Shown one piece after another: positions 45,725 to 59,378 of a DNA stretch of 64,000 nucleotides. The notes beneath the pieces were generated by a model that did not search any database, was not told the DNA's origin, and was given only the letters and a program-made list of their open reading frames with translations. The stretch's first letter is position 1. Every line of letters starts with the position of its first letter. The translations under genes were made by a program, and so were the position numbers. Source of the stretch: Mytilus californianus (Eukaryota > Mollusca > Bivalvia > Mytilida > Mytilidae); assembly GCF_021869535.1 (NCBI RefSeq), contig NW_026262690.1, positions 11,767,501-11,831,500 of the forward strand. Reading direction: 5' to 3'.

Positions 45725-46240
45725 CAGACATGTACACCTTACAATTATTCCATACATCAAATATAGTTGACTTATTGCTTATGGTAACTGAAAAACAGAC
45801 CAAAACATAAAAACTTAACTTTTACCACTGAACCATGAAAATGAGGTCAAGGTCAGATGACACCTGCAAGTTGGACATGTACACCTTACAATCATCCCAT
45901 ACATTAACTATAGCAGACCTATTGCTTTTAGTATCTGAGATATGGACTTGACCACGAAAACTTAACCTTGTTCACTGATCCATGAAATGAGGTCGAGGTT
46001 AAGTGAAAACTTTCTGACAGGCATGAGGAGCTTGCAAGGTACGCACATACTAAATATAGTTATCCTATTACTCATAGTAAGAGAGAAATTAACATTACAA
46101 AATATATTTTTTCAAGTAGTTACTGAACCATGAAAATGAGGTCAAAGACAATGGATATATGGCAGACGGAAACTTCATAACATAAGGCATCTATGTACAA
46201 AGTATGAAGCATACAGGTCTTCTACCTTCTGAAATATTAA
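45725..46240 (-). repeat. Central tandem repeats (~145-150 bp) of another HINE-like family
   Basis: Copies begin near 45728, 45877, 46021 and 46165, sharing ACCTTACAAT..., CTATTGCTTTTAGTATCTGA, ACTTGACCACGAAAACTTAA and CCATGAAATGAGGTCGAGG. It resembles the internal units of bivalve 'pearl'-type elements as I remember them. The ends are not clearly defined and the strand is uncertain. Confidence 0.55.
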
Positions 46241-49200
46241 GCTTTTGAATAAATAGTAAACGCCGTCAACTTAGAAATATACCATCTTTTCCTAGACTAA
46301 AAATCAATCAATACACATCCGACGGATTTGGTGTAAAGACGTCATAACAATCCATGATGGTTCACAAATTTATCATGTCAAAAAAAACAGCATGATCCGT
46401 TGCAAATATCAAAATAAATGGGACTTGCACTATTTAGCATTTAGTTTTCTGTCGATTTTGATATCTCAATATGTGATGTCGTTCAGTGCTGTTTCATGAC
46501 GAAGCAGATTGAGTATTTACTTCAGACTGTCGCGATTCTCTTTCATGATGATAATAAAATGTTTATAAATACCCAGTACAACACTTTTTTTTAAATTTGA
46601 ACAAGTTGATATTAGTTTCTGCATAGTTTTACAGTGTTGAGTCTACATACTTCCACCAAGCATTGAAATGTTTGACTTCCCATGCATAGAATTGTTAAGT
46701 AGACATATTTAATTAAAACGTCTATTTTAAACAAGGAAATACATTATTCCATATTTAAATAATTGATTGGAAACAAACATTTAATAAGTCAAACACCTGC
46801 TTTACGTTGGTGTAAATAGTTGATCAAAAATCACTCATATAAATAACTTAACAGCAAATTATTGAAATCTTATGAAATTAAAAGTCATTTAACATGTGGA
46901 TCAAAGAAGGTAAAAGTTACTTAAAGTATTTATTGTGGTTTGAACCAGACAATAAATCAAGATGACAAACGACTTATTTCAATTTCAAACGAACAAAAAA
47001 TGACTTTAGATTCTATAAAGTGTTAGTGTTATATAATGAAGAATGTCGCATTAGGACTTGCGTCAACACACTTCTAATATCAACCCAACAGCCAAATGTT
47101 TGTACCAAAGATTTTATATTCCGCATCGATATAAAACAACTTAACCAGAATATTGGGGAGACATAGGTTACTCTCGGAATGGCAACATGACTTTCAGCCC
47201 GAGTGACAGTCGTCTGTCCTATATATTATGATGACGGTCATAGGGTACATGTCATACAAACGTTCTAATTGTACTAGTTATCATGGCCATCGAAATGATC
47301 TAATAAGGGAGCAACCATATAACTTCAAAAGAGGGTTTTTACTCTGAGTCAGAAATTTTTGGATCCTGAATTCAGAATATTTTTTTTTGTTATCTGTTTG
47401 ACCACAGTATTTTTTTTTCATCAAATTTGGAATCAGAATATTTTATAGGAAAAACCATCCCCCCCCTCCCCCCCCCCCCACCCCTTTTGAAGTTAAATGG
47501 TCGTTCCCTAACGGTTAAATAATATATGACACATTTGTATTTTTATTTACAATTCAAAAATCATTATCAGTTCTAACCTTTTAAACTCGTAGTTGACATT
47601 TATATTTTTCTTTTTTCTAATTTTGCAGTCGTAAAGCTTTGAATAATAGAACAAAGCTTTGAAGAAATTGTATTTATGCTTATTATGAATGATCAAATAA
47701 AACCAAACACATTTGACATGTACGTTGATAACATAGAAAAAGGAAATAATTGTAATAAATAGAGAATGTTGAAAAATGTTCATTTTGGTTAACATGAAAT
47801 GAAGGATCAATACGTAATTTTGATGTTTGTGAATAATAAATTTTAACATTAAACATGTATATTTACTCGCCAGCCTTTGTTGCCGATACATCAAATGTTT
47901 TTAAGATTACTTTTATTTACCTTCCCTTTTTATGTTGTTTCATTTCATTTAACATAACCGCTTCATTGATTAAATAATTACAAATCGTCTGAATCGAAGG
48001 AATGGAATGACGCGAAAATGTAAAATTTTAACACTTTTTGTCAAAGCCATTTAATTTTCTCTTACGAAATTTGTGGGAAATTCCAAAGTGAAAGCTAAAA
48101 TTTGTTCAAACGTCAAGGTATCCAAGGTAAAAAGGGATTTTTACTTTTTAACGATTACTATAACACATGTGTTATATAATAGTAGTGTCATGTGCAAGTA
48201 GTGAGATATGTGATCATAAGACAGACCAACCTGACATGTACAATTACAACAATATTATTATACCCAGTATAAATCTAAGCCTGCTCAGTATAAACTTTTC
48301 ACAAGAAAAATGCTTCCTTTTTTCCGTACAATTTTGATTGAAAATTATTTTAAATTTGATGGGGGAATACAGAATTACATCGCGAAAATGCGACAATGGG
48401 CTGTAGCTTGCAAAAAAGATCATAATTCGCAAAGTGTCCCTTTGCTAACGTTTCTTTACAAATTTTATACTCAAAAAGCAGTCTGGTGGTACAAAAATCT
48501 TAAGCTTTTACCTTATGTATGAATCTCGAATTATCGAAAACTAGTGACTTTTACATAACTTATGCAAGCTATTTCTGAGGAATGAAAGTGCTTGCAATTC
48601 GGTAATTGTTTCATAATTAAAACATAGGTACACTGAAGAGGAAATGAAGCGACATTTTTTAACATTTTATTGACCTTACCATTTAAAAAAAAACTCTGTT
48701 AGTTGTTTAACTGTGAAAGTTACACATTGTTTATTGTCTGCTTGTTTGTACTGTATCTCTTACTATGTATTTATATGATCATGTATGCATCGGTTCATTA
48801 AAGGTCATGCTGCTTTTTTATACATATAAATGTGCCGAATTCAAATAAAAGGTTTACCAGGTTGATGGAATAGAAAGGATATATGCGTAATAAAACTACC
48901 ATTTTATGATGCAAAGCACTACGCGCACATGCAAAAAAAAAAAAAACAAAAAAAAGTAAAGGTACAGTTTTAATTTCTGGTCTCTTTCTCAAAGTCACAC
49001 AGTATGATGCAACAAAAGCTCTCACCTCACTGCAAGTTCAAGACATCACATAGGATCGGTATAAGTAACCTTTATTCGTGGTCATTAAAAAAGTTTCTTT
49101 CACTTATATTAAAAGAAAATAGCAATGAACCCTCTTATCCTAGGTCAAGTTAACGGCGACTTATGTATAAAGATAGTAACTTAGTATAAGATAACCATAA

Positions 49201-50745
49201 ACTATAGGTATCATGCCGTAATTACTTCAACCTCTCCTTACACAAAAACTTACTTGTAACAAGCTGCAATATCGAATATATAATTTGTACTTAAAAAAGA
49301 GAAATTTCAATATAGGATTAATGATTCTATTAGAGGAGTATAATATATATCATCGCTACTAATTTCTACTATAAAAAATGTAATTAATATGTACAAAAAT
49401 CAATAACAAAAATAAGAAAAAAGTTGTAATATAAGATCCTACCTGTGGCCGCATTTCGTGTATATTCAAATCTGAACTGATTGTCACAAAGGTTTCCTGT
49501 CGTCAGGACTTTTGTAGGAAATGACTTTCAAATCACTGACAAGTATGGTTGATTGGTTACGGAGGCGGATGGCGAGAGAACGACTTTCGCTACCTTATTC
49601 CAAAACACAATTTAACACGGTGGTCGAATTTCACTTCCCAACAGCAAATTATATGTACAAAGATCAACAGTAAAGTTTGTCTATCGATAAAACATTAACT
49701 TAAATTCATATCGGTTGAATAAATAGGGAAATGTGGAAATTAAAATCACGAAAGAACATCGTAAAATTCGAATTAGTTCATAAAAGGAATTGATTTTGTT
49801 CAGGGACTAGTCGAAACGAAAAGTTGATATTAAAAGTTTAAGCATGTTTTCGAAGTTACAATCTATTTTTATTGAGTGTTTAATAACTTTGAACTGTAAT
49901 TTAGGTGATCAAATTTAGATTTATCATATAGAATGTCTGCTCTTGGGTTAAGTGAAAAATGAACCGATATTTCATAAATATGTATTAGATCAAAGAAATA
50001 TTTTCATTGCTCAGTGACTGAAAGTTAGAAAGTAATACAATAATTTTCAACAACGTCGTTGATGAGTTTCGCAACCTTGTACAAATGGTTTTTGTAGTAA
50101 TTGGAAAAGAAACTTTAAATACAAATCATACTACATTTTTATACAGATTTATTACTAATGAGATATTATCGGTTGTTTAATAGGATGATCGATTATAGAT
50201 GTTCATATCTCACTTTAACATCACTGGATTTAAAGATGAAATATCATATCTATAAAGAGCTCGACCACAGCATGTCAATATCAATTTTTCAATATATTCA
50301 TAAGATAACTTGTCACCATATATATGTTCGGAACAATAAATTGTTTGAAATTTGAGTTTAACTGTGTAATAATCCGTAATGATAACTCCTGTATGTATAT
50401 TCCATTCATTGCAGTAGAATTGATAGTTTCAGTTAGAGGATTAACTTAAATAGTTTCTCCTTCTTTTTGTTTCTATCAAAATATGAATATCATTTATGAT
50501 TTATTTTTCCTTTGTGAATTGTATTGCTTTTCCAGACAATCAGACCCCTTCGTTCTTTCTGGACTTTGTGTGCGTCTTAAATTTAACTCAATAATGTTAA
50601 AACTGCATATTAAACAAATTATTAGTAAAGGTTATCTTACCAATGTTGTAATTAGATCTTTGAATATAGTTTACATTGGCAAAAATATCGATTTTGTCAT
50701 CAGCAAATTAAAACATAACTAAATTTGTATTCTTTTCAAACGGTT
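46241..50745. other. AT-rich sequence, no gene seen
   Basis: 4.5 kb with only short, AT-driven ORFs. A HINE-like scrap occurs at 46340-46400 (CAATCCATGATGGTTCACAA), a poly-C tract at 47460-47480 and a poly-A at 48933-48945. No splice-supported exon, tRNA or structured RNA could be recognised. It may be an intron or intergenic. Confidence 0.4.
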
Positions 50746-50784
50746 TTTTGGGATGTATAAATACACATCCACGTTCATTTTTGT

Positions 50785-51640
50785 CGAGCCTTCGACTTTT
50801 GTCGAAAAAGCGAGACATAGCGATCCTACATTTCGTCGGCGTCGTCCACAAATATTCACTCTGTGGTTAAAGTTTTTGAAATTTTAATAACTTTCTTAAA
50901 CTATCCTGGATTTCTACCAAACTTGGACAGAAGCTTGTTTATGATCATAAGATAGTATCCAGAAGTAAATTTTGTAAAAAAAAAAATCCTGTTTTTCCGT
51001 ATTTTACTTATAAATGGACTTAGTTTTTCTGCCAAGAAACATTACATTCACTCTGTGGTTAAAGTCTTTTAAATTTTAATAACTTTCTTAAACTATCCTG
51101 GATTTCTACCAAACTTGGACAGAAGCTTGTTTACGATCATAAGATAGTATTCAGAAGTAAATTTTGTAAAAAAAAATTCCTGTTTTTCCGTATTTTACTT
51201 ATAAATGGACTTAGTTTTTCTGCCAGGAAACATTACATTCACTCTGTGGTTAAAGTTTTTAAAATTTTAATAACTTTCTTAAACTATCCTGGATTTTTAC
51301 CAAACATGGACAGAAGTTTGTTTATGATCAAAAGCTAGTATCTAGAAGGAAATTTTTATTAGAATTTTGTACTTGTTTATCCATATTTTACTAATAAATG
51401 GACTTAGATTTTCTTCCAGTTAACATTACATACAGTCTGCAGTTTAATTTTTTAAAACATTTATTAGATTCATAAACTATCCTGGATTTTTTCCAAACTT
51501 GGACAGAAGCTTCTTACAATAAAAAAATTGTATCGAGAGGAATATTTTTTTTAATTTTTTCCTCATCTCATTTTTGTTGAGCCTGCGATTAACAGCAAAA
51601 GTAGGCGAGACACTGGGTTCCGCGGAACCCTTACGAATTT
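50785..51640 (+). mobile_element. Helentron/HINE-like element, family 1, cleanest copy
   Basis: It starts with hairpin TTCGACTTTTGTCGAA (50791-50806), then AAGCGAGACATAGCGATCC and CGTCGGCGTCGTCC. About four tandem units with a 192-bp period follow (ATTCACTCTGTGGTTAAAG at 50853, 51045 and 51237, and a diverged one near 51430). It then has GGCGAGACACTGGGTTCC and a perfect terminal hairpin GGGTTCCGCGGAACCC (51615-51630). No ORF. The non-autonomous rolling-circle type is inferred from structure. Confidence 0.7.
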
Positions 51641-51769
51641 TCTATATAGAGATTACTCTATCTATATATTACATTATACATATTTATTAACAGGTTAACT
51701 CCCAACTATCCTACTGCCTGTCGATACTTTTATTTTGGCATTGCACAAGTCATGTCTTCTTTGACTGTC

Positions 51770-52020
51770 CATGACGTTAAAACACTAAATCCCTGGTATG
51801 TGTTTTAGTTGATTTTAGTCTCTGATGCATGATTTTTTTATTATTAATTGTTTTTGGCTTTTAACTAGCTTTCAGTAACTGCGAGTACTCTCAAATCGTA
51901 CGTTCGTGTTAATTTGACCTGTTGATACAATTTGTAATACATTTTTGTTATTTAATGTTTACTTATTTAGTGTTATATCTAGTCTCACTATTTTTAATAT
52001 ATACCACCTTTGATAAGTGT
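51770..52020 (+). repeat. Dispersed repeat 'D' fragment
   Basis: TCTCTGATGCATGATTTTTT, TTTTTGGCTTTTAACTAGCT and CAGTAACTGCGAGTACTCTC are words I recall as frequent in mussel DNA, partly echoed at 9290-9340 (CAAGCTTTCAGTAGCGAGTA). The class is unknown. Confidence 0.5.
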
Positions 52021-52279
52021 TTAGTATGACGATAAATTTTTTCACTTTTATTCTCGTACTAGGAACAACAAAATTATTTCCGTACTCCATGTATACCTTA
52101 CAACAAAATTATTTATATTTACCTGTATACGTTATTTTATTTGGCGGTATTTTGTCCAAGGTTATGGTTATTTTTCTGATATTGTTTTGCATCAAATTTC
52201 TGTTTTATTAATTTTGTATTGACATTGTCTCATAGATCAAATTTATTCGTTCAGTCTATGTTCACTTGTTTTTGTTAAT

Positions 52280-52690
52280 GTCTTTTGATTCAGTTAAGCC
52301 ATTTCAATTGATATTTTATAGTGTGTCTTTCTATGTTATGATGTAACTATTGTTTCAGATAGGGTGAAGGCGCCTATTAAAACGTTTAAACCCGCTGTAT
52401 TTGTTTGCACCTGTCCTAAGTCAGGAACCTGATGTTCAGTGGTTGTCGTTTGTTGATGTGGTTCATAAGTGTTTCTCGTTTTTTATATACATTAGACCGT
52501 TGGTTTTCCTGTTTGAATGGGTTTACACTAGCCATTTTTGAGGCCCTTTATAGCTTGCTGTTCGGTGTGAGCCAAGGCTCCGGGTTGAAGGTCGTACTTT
52601 GACCTATAATGGTTTACTTTTACAAATTGTGACTTGGATGGAGGGTTGTCTCATTGGCACTCATACCACATCTTCTTATATCTATGTTAT
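52280..52690 (-). repeat. Dispersed repeat 'A', subtype 2, near-complete copy
   Basis: The complement of the 44592 copy: CCTGTCCTAAGTCAGGAACC, TTCGGTGTGAGCCAAGGCTC, GAGGGTTGTCTCATTGGCAC and ATACCACATCTTCTTATATC. No ORF. Confidence 0.75.
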
Positions 52691-52824
52691 CTATTTTGCA
52701 ACTTCTCGTTAAGATAAGATATCATTTAATTTATTACTTAAACTGGGCGCTATAAGGATTCGGATTTAACAGCCTTATTCCGACCAAACGTGGCTGTGTA
52801 TCTATGCATTCTGCAAAGCCAAAC

Positions 52825-54110
52825 TAGAGGCTCTAAAGAGCCTGTGTCGCTCACCTTGGTCTATGTGCATATTAAACAATGGACACAGATGGATTCATGA
52901 CAAAATTGTGTTTTGGTGATGGTGATGAGTTTGTAGATCTTACTTTACTGAACATTCTTGCTCCTTACTATTATCTCTATCTATAATGAACTTGGCCCAG
53001 TAGTTACAGTGGAAAATATTTTGTAAAAATTTACAAAAATTTACAAAATTTATGAAAATTGTAAAAAATTGACTATAAAGGGCAATAACTCCTTAAGGGG
53101 TCAATTGACAATTTTGGTCATGTTGACTTATTTGTAGATCTAACTTTGCTGTACATTATTGCTGTTTACAGTTTATCTCTATCTATAATAATATTCAAGA
53201 TAATAACCAAAAGCTGCAAAATTTTCTTAAAATTACCAATTCAGGGGCAGCAACCCAACAACATGTTGCCTGATTGGTCTGAAAATGTCAGGGCAGATAG
53301 ATCTTGACCTAATGAACAATTTTATACCATCAGATTTGCTCTAAATGCTTTGGTTTCAGAGATATGAGCCAAAAACTGCATTTTACCCTATGTATTATTT
53401 TTTTGCCATGTCGGCCATCTTGGTTTGCGGGCAGGGTCATCGGACAAATTTTTTAAACTAGATACCCTAATGATGATTGTGGACAATTTTGGTCAAATTT
53501 GTCTTAGTAGTTTCAGAGGAGAAGATTTTTGTAAAAGATTACAAAAATTTACGAAAAATGGTTAAAAAATTGACTATAAAGGGCAACAACTCCTTAAGGG
53601 GTCAACTGACCATTTTGGTCAAGTTGACTTATTTGTAGATCATACTTTGCTGAACATTATTGCTGTTTAAAGTTTATCTCTATCTATAATAATATTCAAG
53701 ATAATAACCAAAAACGGCAAAATTTCCTTAAAATTACCAATTCAGGGGCAGCAACCCAACAACGGGTTGTCCGATTCATCTGAAAATTTCAGGGCAGATA
53801 GATCTTGACCTGATAAACAATTTTACCCCATGTCAGATTTGCTCTAAATGCTTTGGTTTCAGAGATATAAGCCAAAATCTACATTTTACCCCTATGTTCT
53901 ATTTTTAGCCATGGCGGCCATCTTGGTTGGTTGGCGGGTCATCGGACACATTTTTTAAACTAGATACCCCAATGATGACTGTGGCCAAGTTTGGTCAAAT
54001 TTGGCCCAGTAGTTTCAGAGGAGAAGATTTTTGTAAAAGTTTACGGACGACGGACGCTAAGTGATGAGAAAAGCTCACTTGACCTTTCAGGTCAGGTGAG
54101 CTAATAAAAA
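52825..54110 (+). mobile_element. Helentron/HINE-like element, family 2
   Basis: The 5' end carries hairpin AGGCTCTAAAGAGCCT (52828-52843) and GTGTCGCTCACCTTGGTC. The interior is about two copies of a ~501-bp unit (GACTATAAAGGGCAATAACT at 53071, again at 53572), each with GGCCATCTTGG and AAACTAGATACCC. The 3' end has GGACGACGGACGC and a 31-bp hairpin (54072-54102, AGCTCACTTGACCT / AGGTCAGGTGAGCT), then CTAATAAAAA. Terminal hairpins plus central tandem repeats fit a HINE-type element. There is no coding capacity. Confidence 0.65.
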
Positions 54111-54218
54111 CGGAACGTTCCCACCTAGGCATGGATTTTACATTCAGACAAGAGAATACCATGCAACTAGTTACGGGTCTGCTCGGGAAAATATCTATTC
54201 TATGAATGTACAGATACC

Positions 54219-57200
54219 TATACTACAACTGTATTAAACCTTTATTGAGATGTCCATATCAATGTACAGATACATATACTTTAACTGTATCTAACGTCTG
54301 TTGAGATATTCATATGCATATAAAGATACCAATATATACAACTGTATCTAACGTCTGTTGAGATGTCCATATCAATGTACATATACCTGTACTACAACTT
54401 TATCTAACGTCTTTTGATATGTTCATATCAATGCACAGATACCTGTACTACAACTGTATCTAACGTCTGTTGAGATGTCCATATTAATGTACATATACCT
54501 GTACTACAACTGTATCTAACGTCTTTTGATATGTTCATATCAATGTACAGATACCTGTACTATAACTGTATATAATACTGTTGATATGTTCATATCAATG
54601 TACAGATAACTGTACTATAACTGTATATAATACTGTTGATATGTTCATATCAATGTACAGATACCTGTACTACAACTGTATCTAACGTCTGTTGAGATGT
54701 CCATATCAATGTACAGATAACTGTACTACAACTGTATCTAACGTCTTTTGATATGTTCATATCAATGTACAGATACCTGTACTACAACTGTACATAATAC
54801 TGTTGATATGTCCATATCAATGTACAGATAACTGTACTACAACTGTATCTAACGTCTTTTGATATGTTCATATCAATGTACAGATAACTGTACTATAACT
54901 GTATATAATACTGTTGATATGTTCATATCAATGTACAGATAACTGTACTATAACTGTATATAATACTGTTGATATGTTCATATCAATGTACAGATACCTG
55001 TACTACAACTGTATCTAACGTCTGTTGAGATGTCCATATCAATGTACAGATAACTGTACTACAACTGTATCTAACGTCTTTTGATATGTTCATATCAATG
55101 TACAGATACCTGTACTACAACTGTACATAATACTGTTGATATGTCCATATCAATGTACAGATAACTGTACAACAACTGTATCTAACGTCTTTTGATATGT
55201 TCATATCAATGTACAGATACCTGTACTATAACTGTATATAATACTGTTGATATGTTCATATCAATGTACAGATACCTGTACTGCAACTGTATATAATACT
55301 GTTGATATGTTCATATCAATGTACAGATACCTGTACTATAACTGTATATAATACTGTTGATATGTTCATATCAATGTACAGATACCTGTACTACAACTGT
55401 ATCTAACGTCTTTTGATATGTTCATATCAATGTACAGATAACTGTACTACAACTGTATATAATACTGTTGATATGTTCATATCAATGTACAGATACCTGT
55501 ACTGCAACTGTATATAATACTGTTGATATGTTCATATCAATGTACAGATAACTGTACTACAACTGTATATAATACTGTTGATATGTTCATATCAATGTAC
55601 AGATACCTGTACTGCAACTGTATATAATACTGTTGATATGTTCATATCAATGTACAGATAGCTGTACTACAACTGTATATAATACTGTTGATATGTTCAT
55701 ATCAATGTACAGATACCTGTACTGCAACTGTATATAATACTGTTGATATGTTCATATCAATGTACAGATACCTGTACTACAACTGTATCTAACGTCTTTT
55801 GATATGTTCATATCAATGTACAGATAACTGTACTACAACTGTATATAATACTGTTGATATGTTCATATCAATGTACAGATACCTGTACTGCAACTGTATA
55901 TAATACTGTTGATATGTTCATATCAATGTACAGATAACTGTACTACAACTGTATATAATACTGTTGATATGTTCATATCAATGTACAGATACCTGTACTG
56001 CAACTGTATATAATACTGTTGATATGTTCATATCAATGTACAGATAACTGTACTACAACTGTATCTAACGTCTTTTGATATGTTCATATCAATGTACAGA
56101 TACCTGTACTACAACTGTATATAATACTGTTGATATGTTCATATCAATGTACAGATACCTGTACTGCAACTGTATATAATACTGTTGATATGTTCATATC
56201 AATGTACAGATAACTGTACTACAACTGTATATAATACTGTTGATATGTTCATATCAATGTACAGATAACTGTACAACAACTGTATCTAACGTCTTTTGAT
56301 ATGTTCATATCAATGTACAGATACCTGTACTATAACTGTATATAATACTGTTGATATGTTCATATCAATGCACAGATACCTGTACTACAACTGTATATAA
56401 TACTGTTGATATGTTCATATCAATGTACAGATACCTGTACTACAACTGTATCTAACGTCTTTTGATATGTTCATATCAATGTACAGATACCTGTACTACA
56501 ACTGTATCTAACGTCTTTTGATATGTTCATATCAATGTACAGATAACTGTACTACAACTGTATATAATACTGTTGATATGTTCATATCAATGTACAGATA
56601 ACTGTACAACAACTGTATCTAACGTCTTTTGATATGTTCATATCAATGTACAGATACCTGTACTATAACTGTATATAATACTGTTGATATGTTCATATCA
56701 ATGTACAGATACCTGTACTACAACTGTATCTAACGTCTTTTGATATGTTCATATCAATGTACAGATAACTGTACTACAACTGTATCTAACGTCTTTTGAT
56801 ATGTTCATATCAATGTACAGATACCTGTACTACAACTGTATATAATACTGTTGATATGTTCATATCAATGTACAGATAACTGTACTATAACTGTATATAA
56901 TACTGTTGATATGTTCATATCAATGTACAGATACCTGTACTACAACTGTATCTAACGTCTGTTGAGATGTCCATATCAATGTACAGATAACTGTACTACA
57001 ACTGTATCTAACGTCTTTTGATATGTTCATATCAATGTACAGATACCTGTACTACAACTGTACATAATACTGTTGATATGTCCATATCAATGTACAGATA
57101 ACTGTACTACAACTGTATCTAACGTCTTTTGATATGTTCATATCAATGTACAGATACCTGTACTACAACTGTACATAATACTGTTGATATGTCCATATCA

Positions 57201-58031
57201 ATGTACAGATAACTGTACTACAACTGTATCTAACGTCTTTTGATATGTTCATATCAATGTACAGATAACTGTACTATAACTGTATATAATACTGTTGATA
57301 TGTTCATATCAATGTACAGATACCTGTACTACAACTGTATCTAACGTCTGTTGAGATGTCCATATCAATGTACAGATAACTGTACTACAACTGTATCTAA
57401 CGTCTTTTGATATGTTCATATCAATGTACAGATACCTGTACTACAACTGTACATAATACTGTTGATATGTCCATATCAATGTACAGATAACTGTACTACA
57501 ACTGTATCTAACGTCTTTTGATATGTTCATATCAATGTACAGATACCTGTACTACAACTGTATATAATACTGTTGATATGTTCATATCAATGTACAGATA
57601 CCTGTACTACAACTGTACATAATACTGTTGATATGTTCATATCAATGTACAGATAACTGTACTACAACTGTATATAATACTGTTGATATGTTCATATCAA
57701 TGTACAGATACCTGTACTACAACTGTATCTAACGTCTTTTGATATGTTCATATCAATGTACAGATAACTGTACTACAACTGTATCTAACGTCTGTTGAGA
57801 TGTCCATATCAATGTACAGATACCTATACTACAACTGTATCTAACGTCTTTTGATATGTTCATATCAATGTACAGATAACTTCATATCAATGTACAGATA
57901 ACTGTACTACAACTGTATCTAACGTCTTTTGATATGTCCATATCAATGTACAGATAACTGTACAACAACTGTATCTAACGTCTTTTGATATGTTCATATC
58001 AATGTACAGATACCTGTACTACAACTGTATA
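54219..58031. repeat. 55/56-bp two-type minisatellite, main array
   Basis: About 68 units. Type A (56 bp) contains ACTGTATCTAACGTCTTTTG. Type B (55 bp) contains ACTGTATATAATACTGTTG. Both share GATATGTTCATATCAATGTA and GTACAGATACCTGTAC. Types A and B are interspersed in recurring patterns. The left edge has diverged units, and an irregular deletion sits near 57880. No coding potential. Confidence 0.97.
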
Positions 58032-59378
58032 CAGGCGCGTAGCTACGTTTACGTCAAAACGCCTGGGCGTACACATAAATTTTAGAGAAAAAAATATTCT
58101 AATCTAAATAAATTAAAAGAACTGGTTAAAAGCCTTTTAATTCTTTCCTCAATGACTTGTAATAGGAGAAAAAAGTGACGAAATTTACTTTTTAATCAAA
58201 TGGTATTATATTATATATTTGTTCATTTTCTGTCAAAGTGTGAATGTTGAGCCTGTGACATTTATGTCGCGAAAGCGAAACAAACCGATCCTAGATTCCG
58301 CGTCGGCGTCGTCAACATTTAGGTTCAGTCTGTGGTTAAAGTTTTTTTAAGCATTAGTAACTTTGTCAAACATTCATGGAATTTAATGAAATTTAGACAG
58401 AGGCTTTTTTATGACCAAAAGACAGTATCCAGAGCATAATAAACATACATTTTTCTATTTTTTGCCGTATTTTACTAATAAAAGGACTTTGTTGTTTGCA
58501 GTTAATAAGTAGATACAGTAAGATAGTCTTAGGTTAAAGTTAAACCTTCATCGAATTTTATGACAATTTGGCAGAAGCTTTTTTTATGATTAAGAGATTA
58601 TGTCTGAAGCAAAATTTTGAAAGTAAAAAAAAATTTTGGAAAAATTTACTGACAAGACGGACTTATTTTTATTTTATTTTTTTTTGCAATTAACAGACTG
58701 GATTAAATTTTTGTGACATGTTAAATTTGTAAACCTTCATAGATTGTTATGAAACTTGGATATAAGCTAACTGTTCAATATCATGAAAAAGCATCGGAAA
58801 AAAGTTTGATTTTTTTTTTAAATCACGCTTTTACACTGACAGCAGCTATCCCAGGCGAGACACAGGGTTCCACTAAACCGGCCTTACACATTTTTATGTT
58901 ACACCTGACCATCTATAAACATTCATCATTTCCTGTGTCCATAAACAAAATTTGTGCATAAAATGGGAGAAAATAAGATGAACATATTATTGAATAAATA
59001 ATAGAACAACATTGAAATGGAAACTCATTGCTTTTGTTTTTATTTTTATCGATTGCTTGTTTAATTCAACATCTCCTTTTAAACATATTATAAAGTGACT
59101 GGTTTGGACATTTGTCTCTGAAATCTATGACCATTAGATTCAAAATAACTGATAAATTAAACATGAAAATAAACAAATTAGACTCTAAAGTATGTTACTA
59201 TTGATGAGTTTTTTATGACAGAAATGGTATTTCTTTTCTCGATAACGCGTGAGGTTCCTGGGGCTTCACCCCAACGAACCTATTACCAGGAAGTCCTTTG
59301 ACCTAAACCCGCTGGTGGCCCTCATGTCCCTCGCCAAGGTTCGGGCGTACACTTAAAAATGGCCTAGCTACGCCACTG
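58032..59378. mobile_element. hAT-like non-autonomous element inside the minisatellite
   Basis: The left end CAGGCGCGTAGCTACG and right end CCTAGCTACGCCACTG are imperfect inverted repeats of the widespread CAGNGGCGTAGCTA type. The flanking GTATA (58027-58031 and 59379-59383) is a 5-bp duplication: removing one copy and the insert restores an exact type-B minisatellite unit. A 5-bp duplication fits the hAT5-like group; the family is inferred. It has no transposase ORF and is carrying a HINE-like element. Confidence 0.75.
58245..58885 (+). mobile_element. HINE-like element, family 1, nested in the hAT-like element
   Basis: GAGCCTGTGACATTTATGTC with a small hairpin (58257-58268), AAGCGAAACAAACCGATCC, GCGTCGGCGTCGTCAAC and CAGTCTGTGGTTAAAG units, ending AGGCGAGACACAGGGTTCC. 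The terminal hairpin is degraded (GGGTTCCACTAAACC). The 70-residue ORF across its end is accidental. Confidence 0.65.

Noticed and set aside
48244-48522. Small overlapping ORFs on both strands
   Set aside because: AT-driven, no splice signals or recognisable motifs, and neither strand shows protein-like composition.
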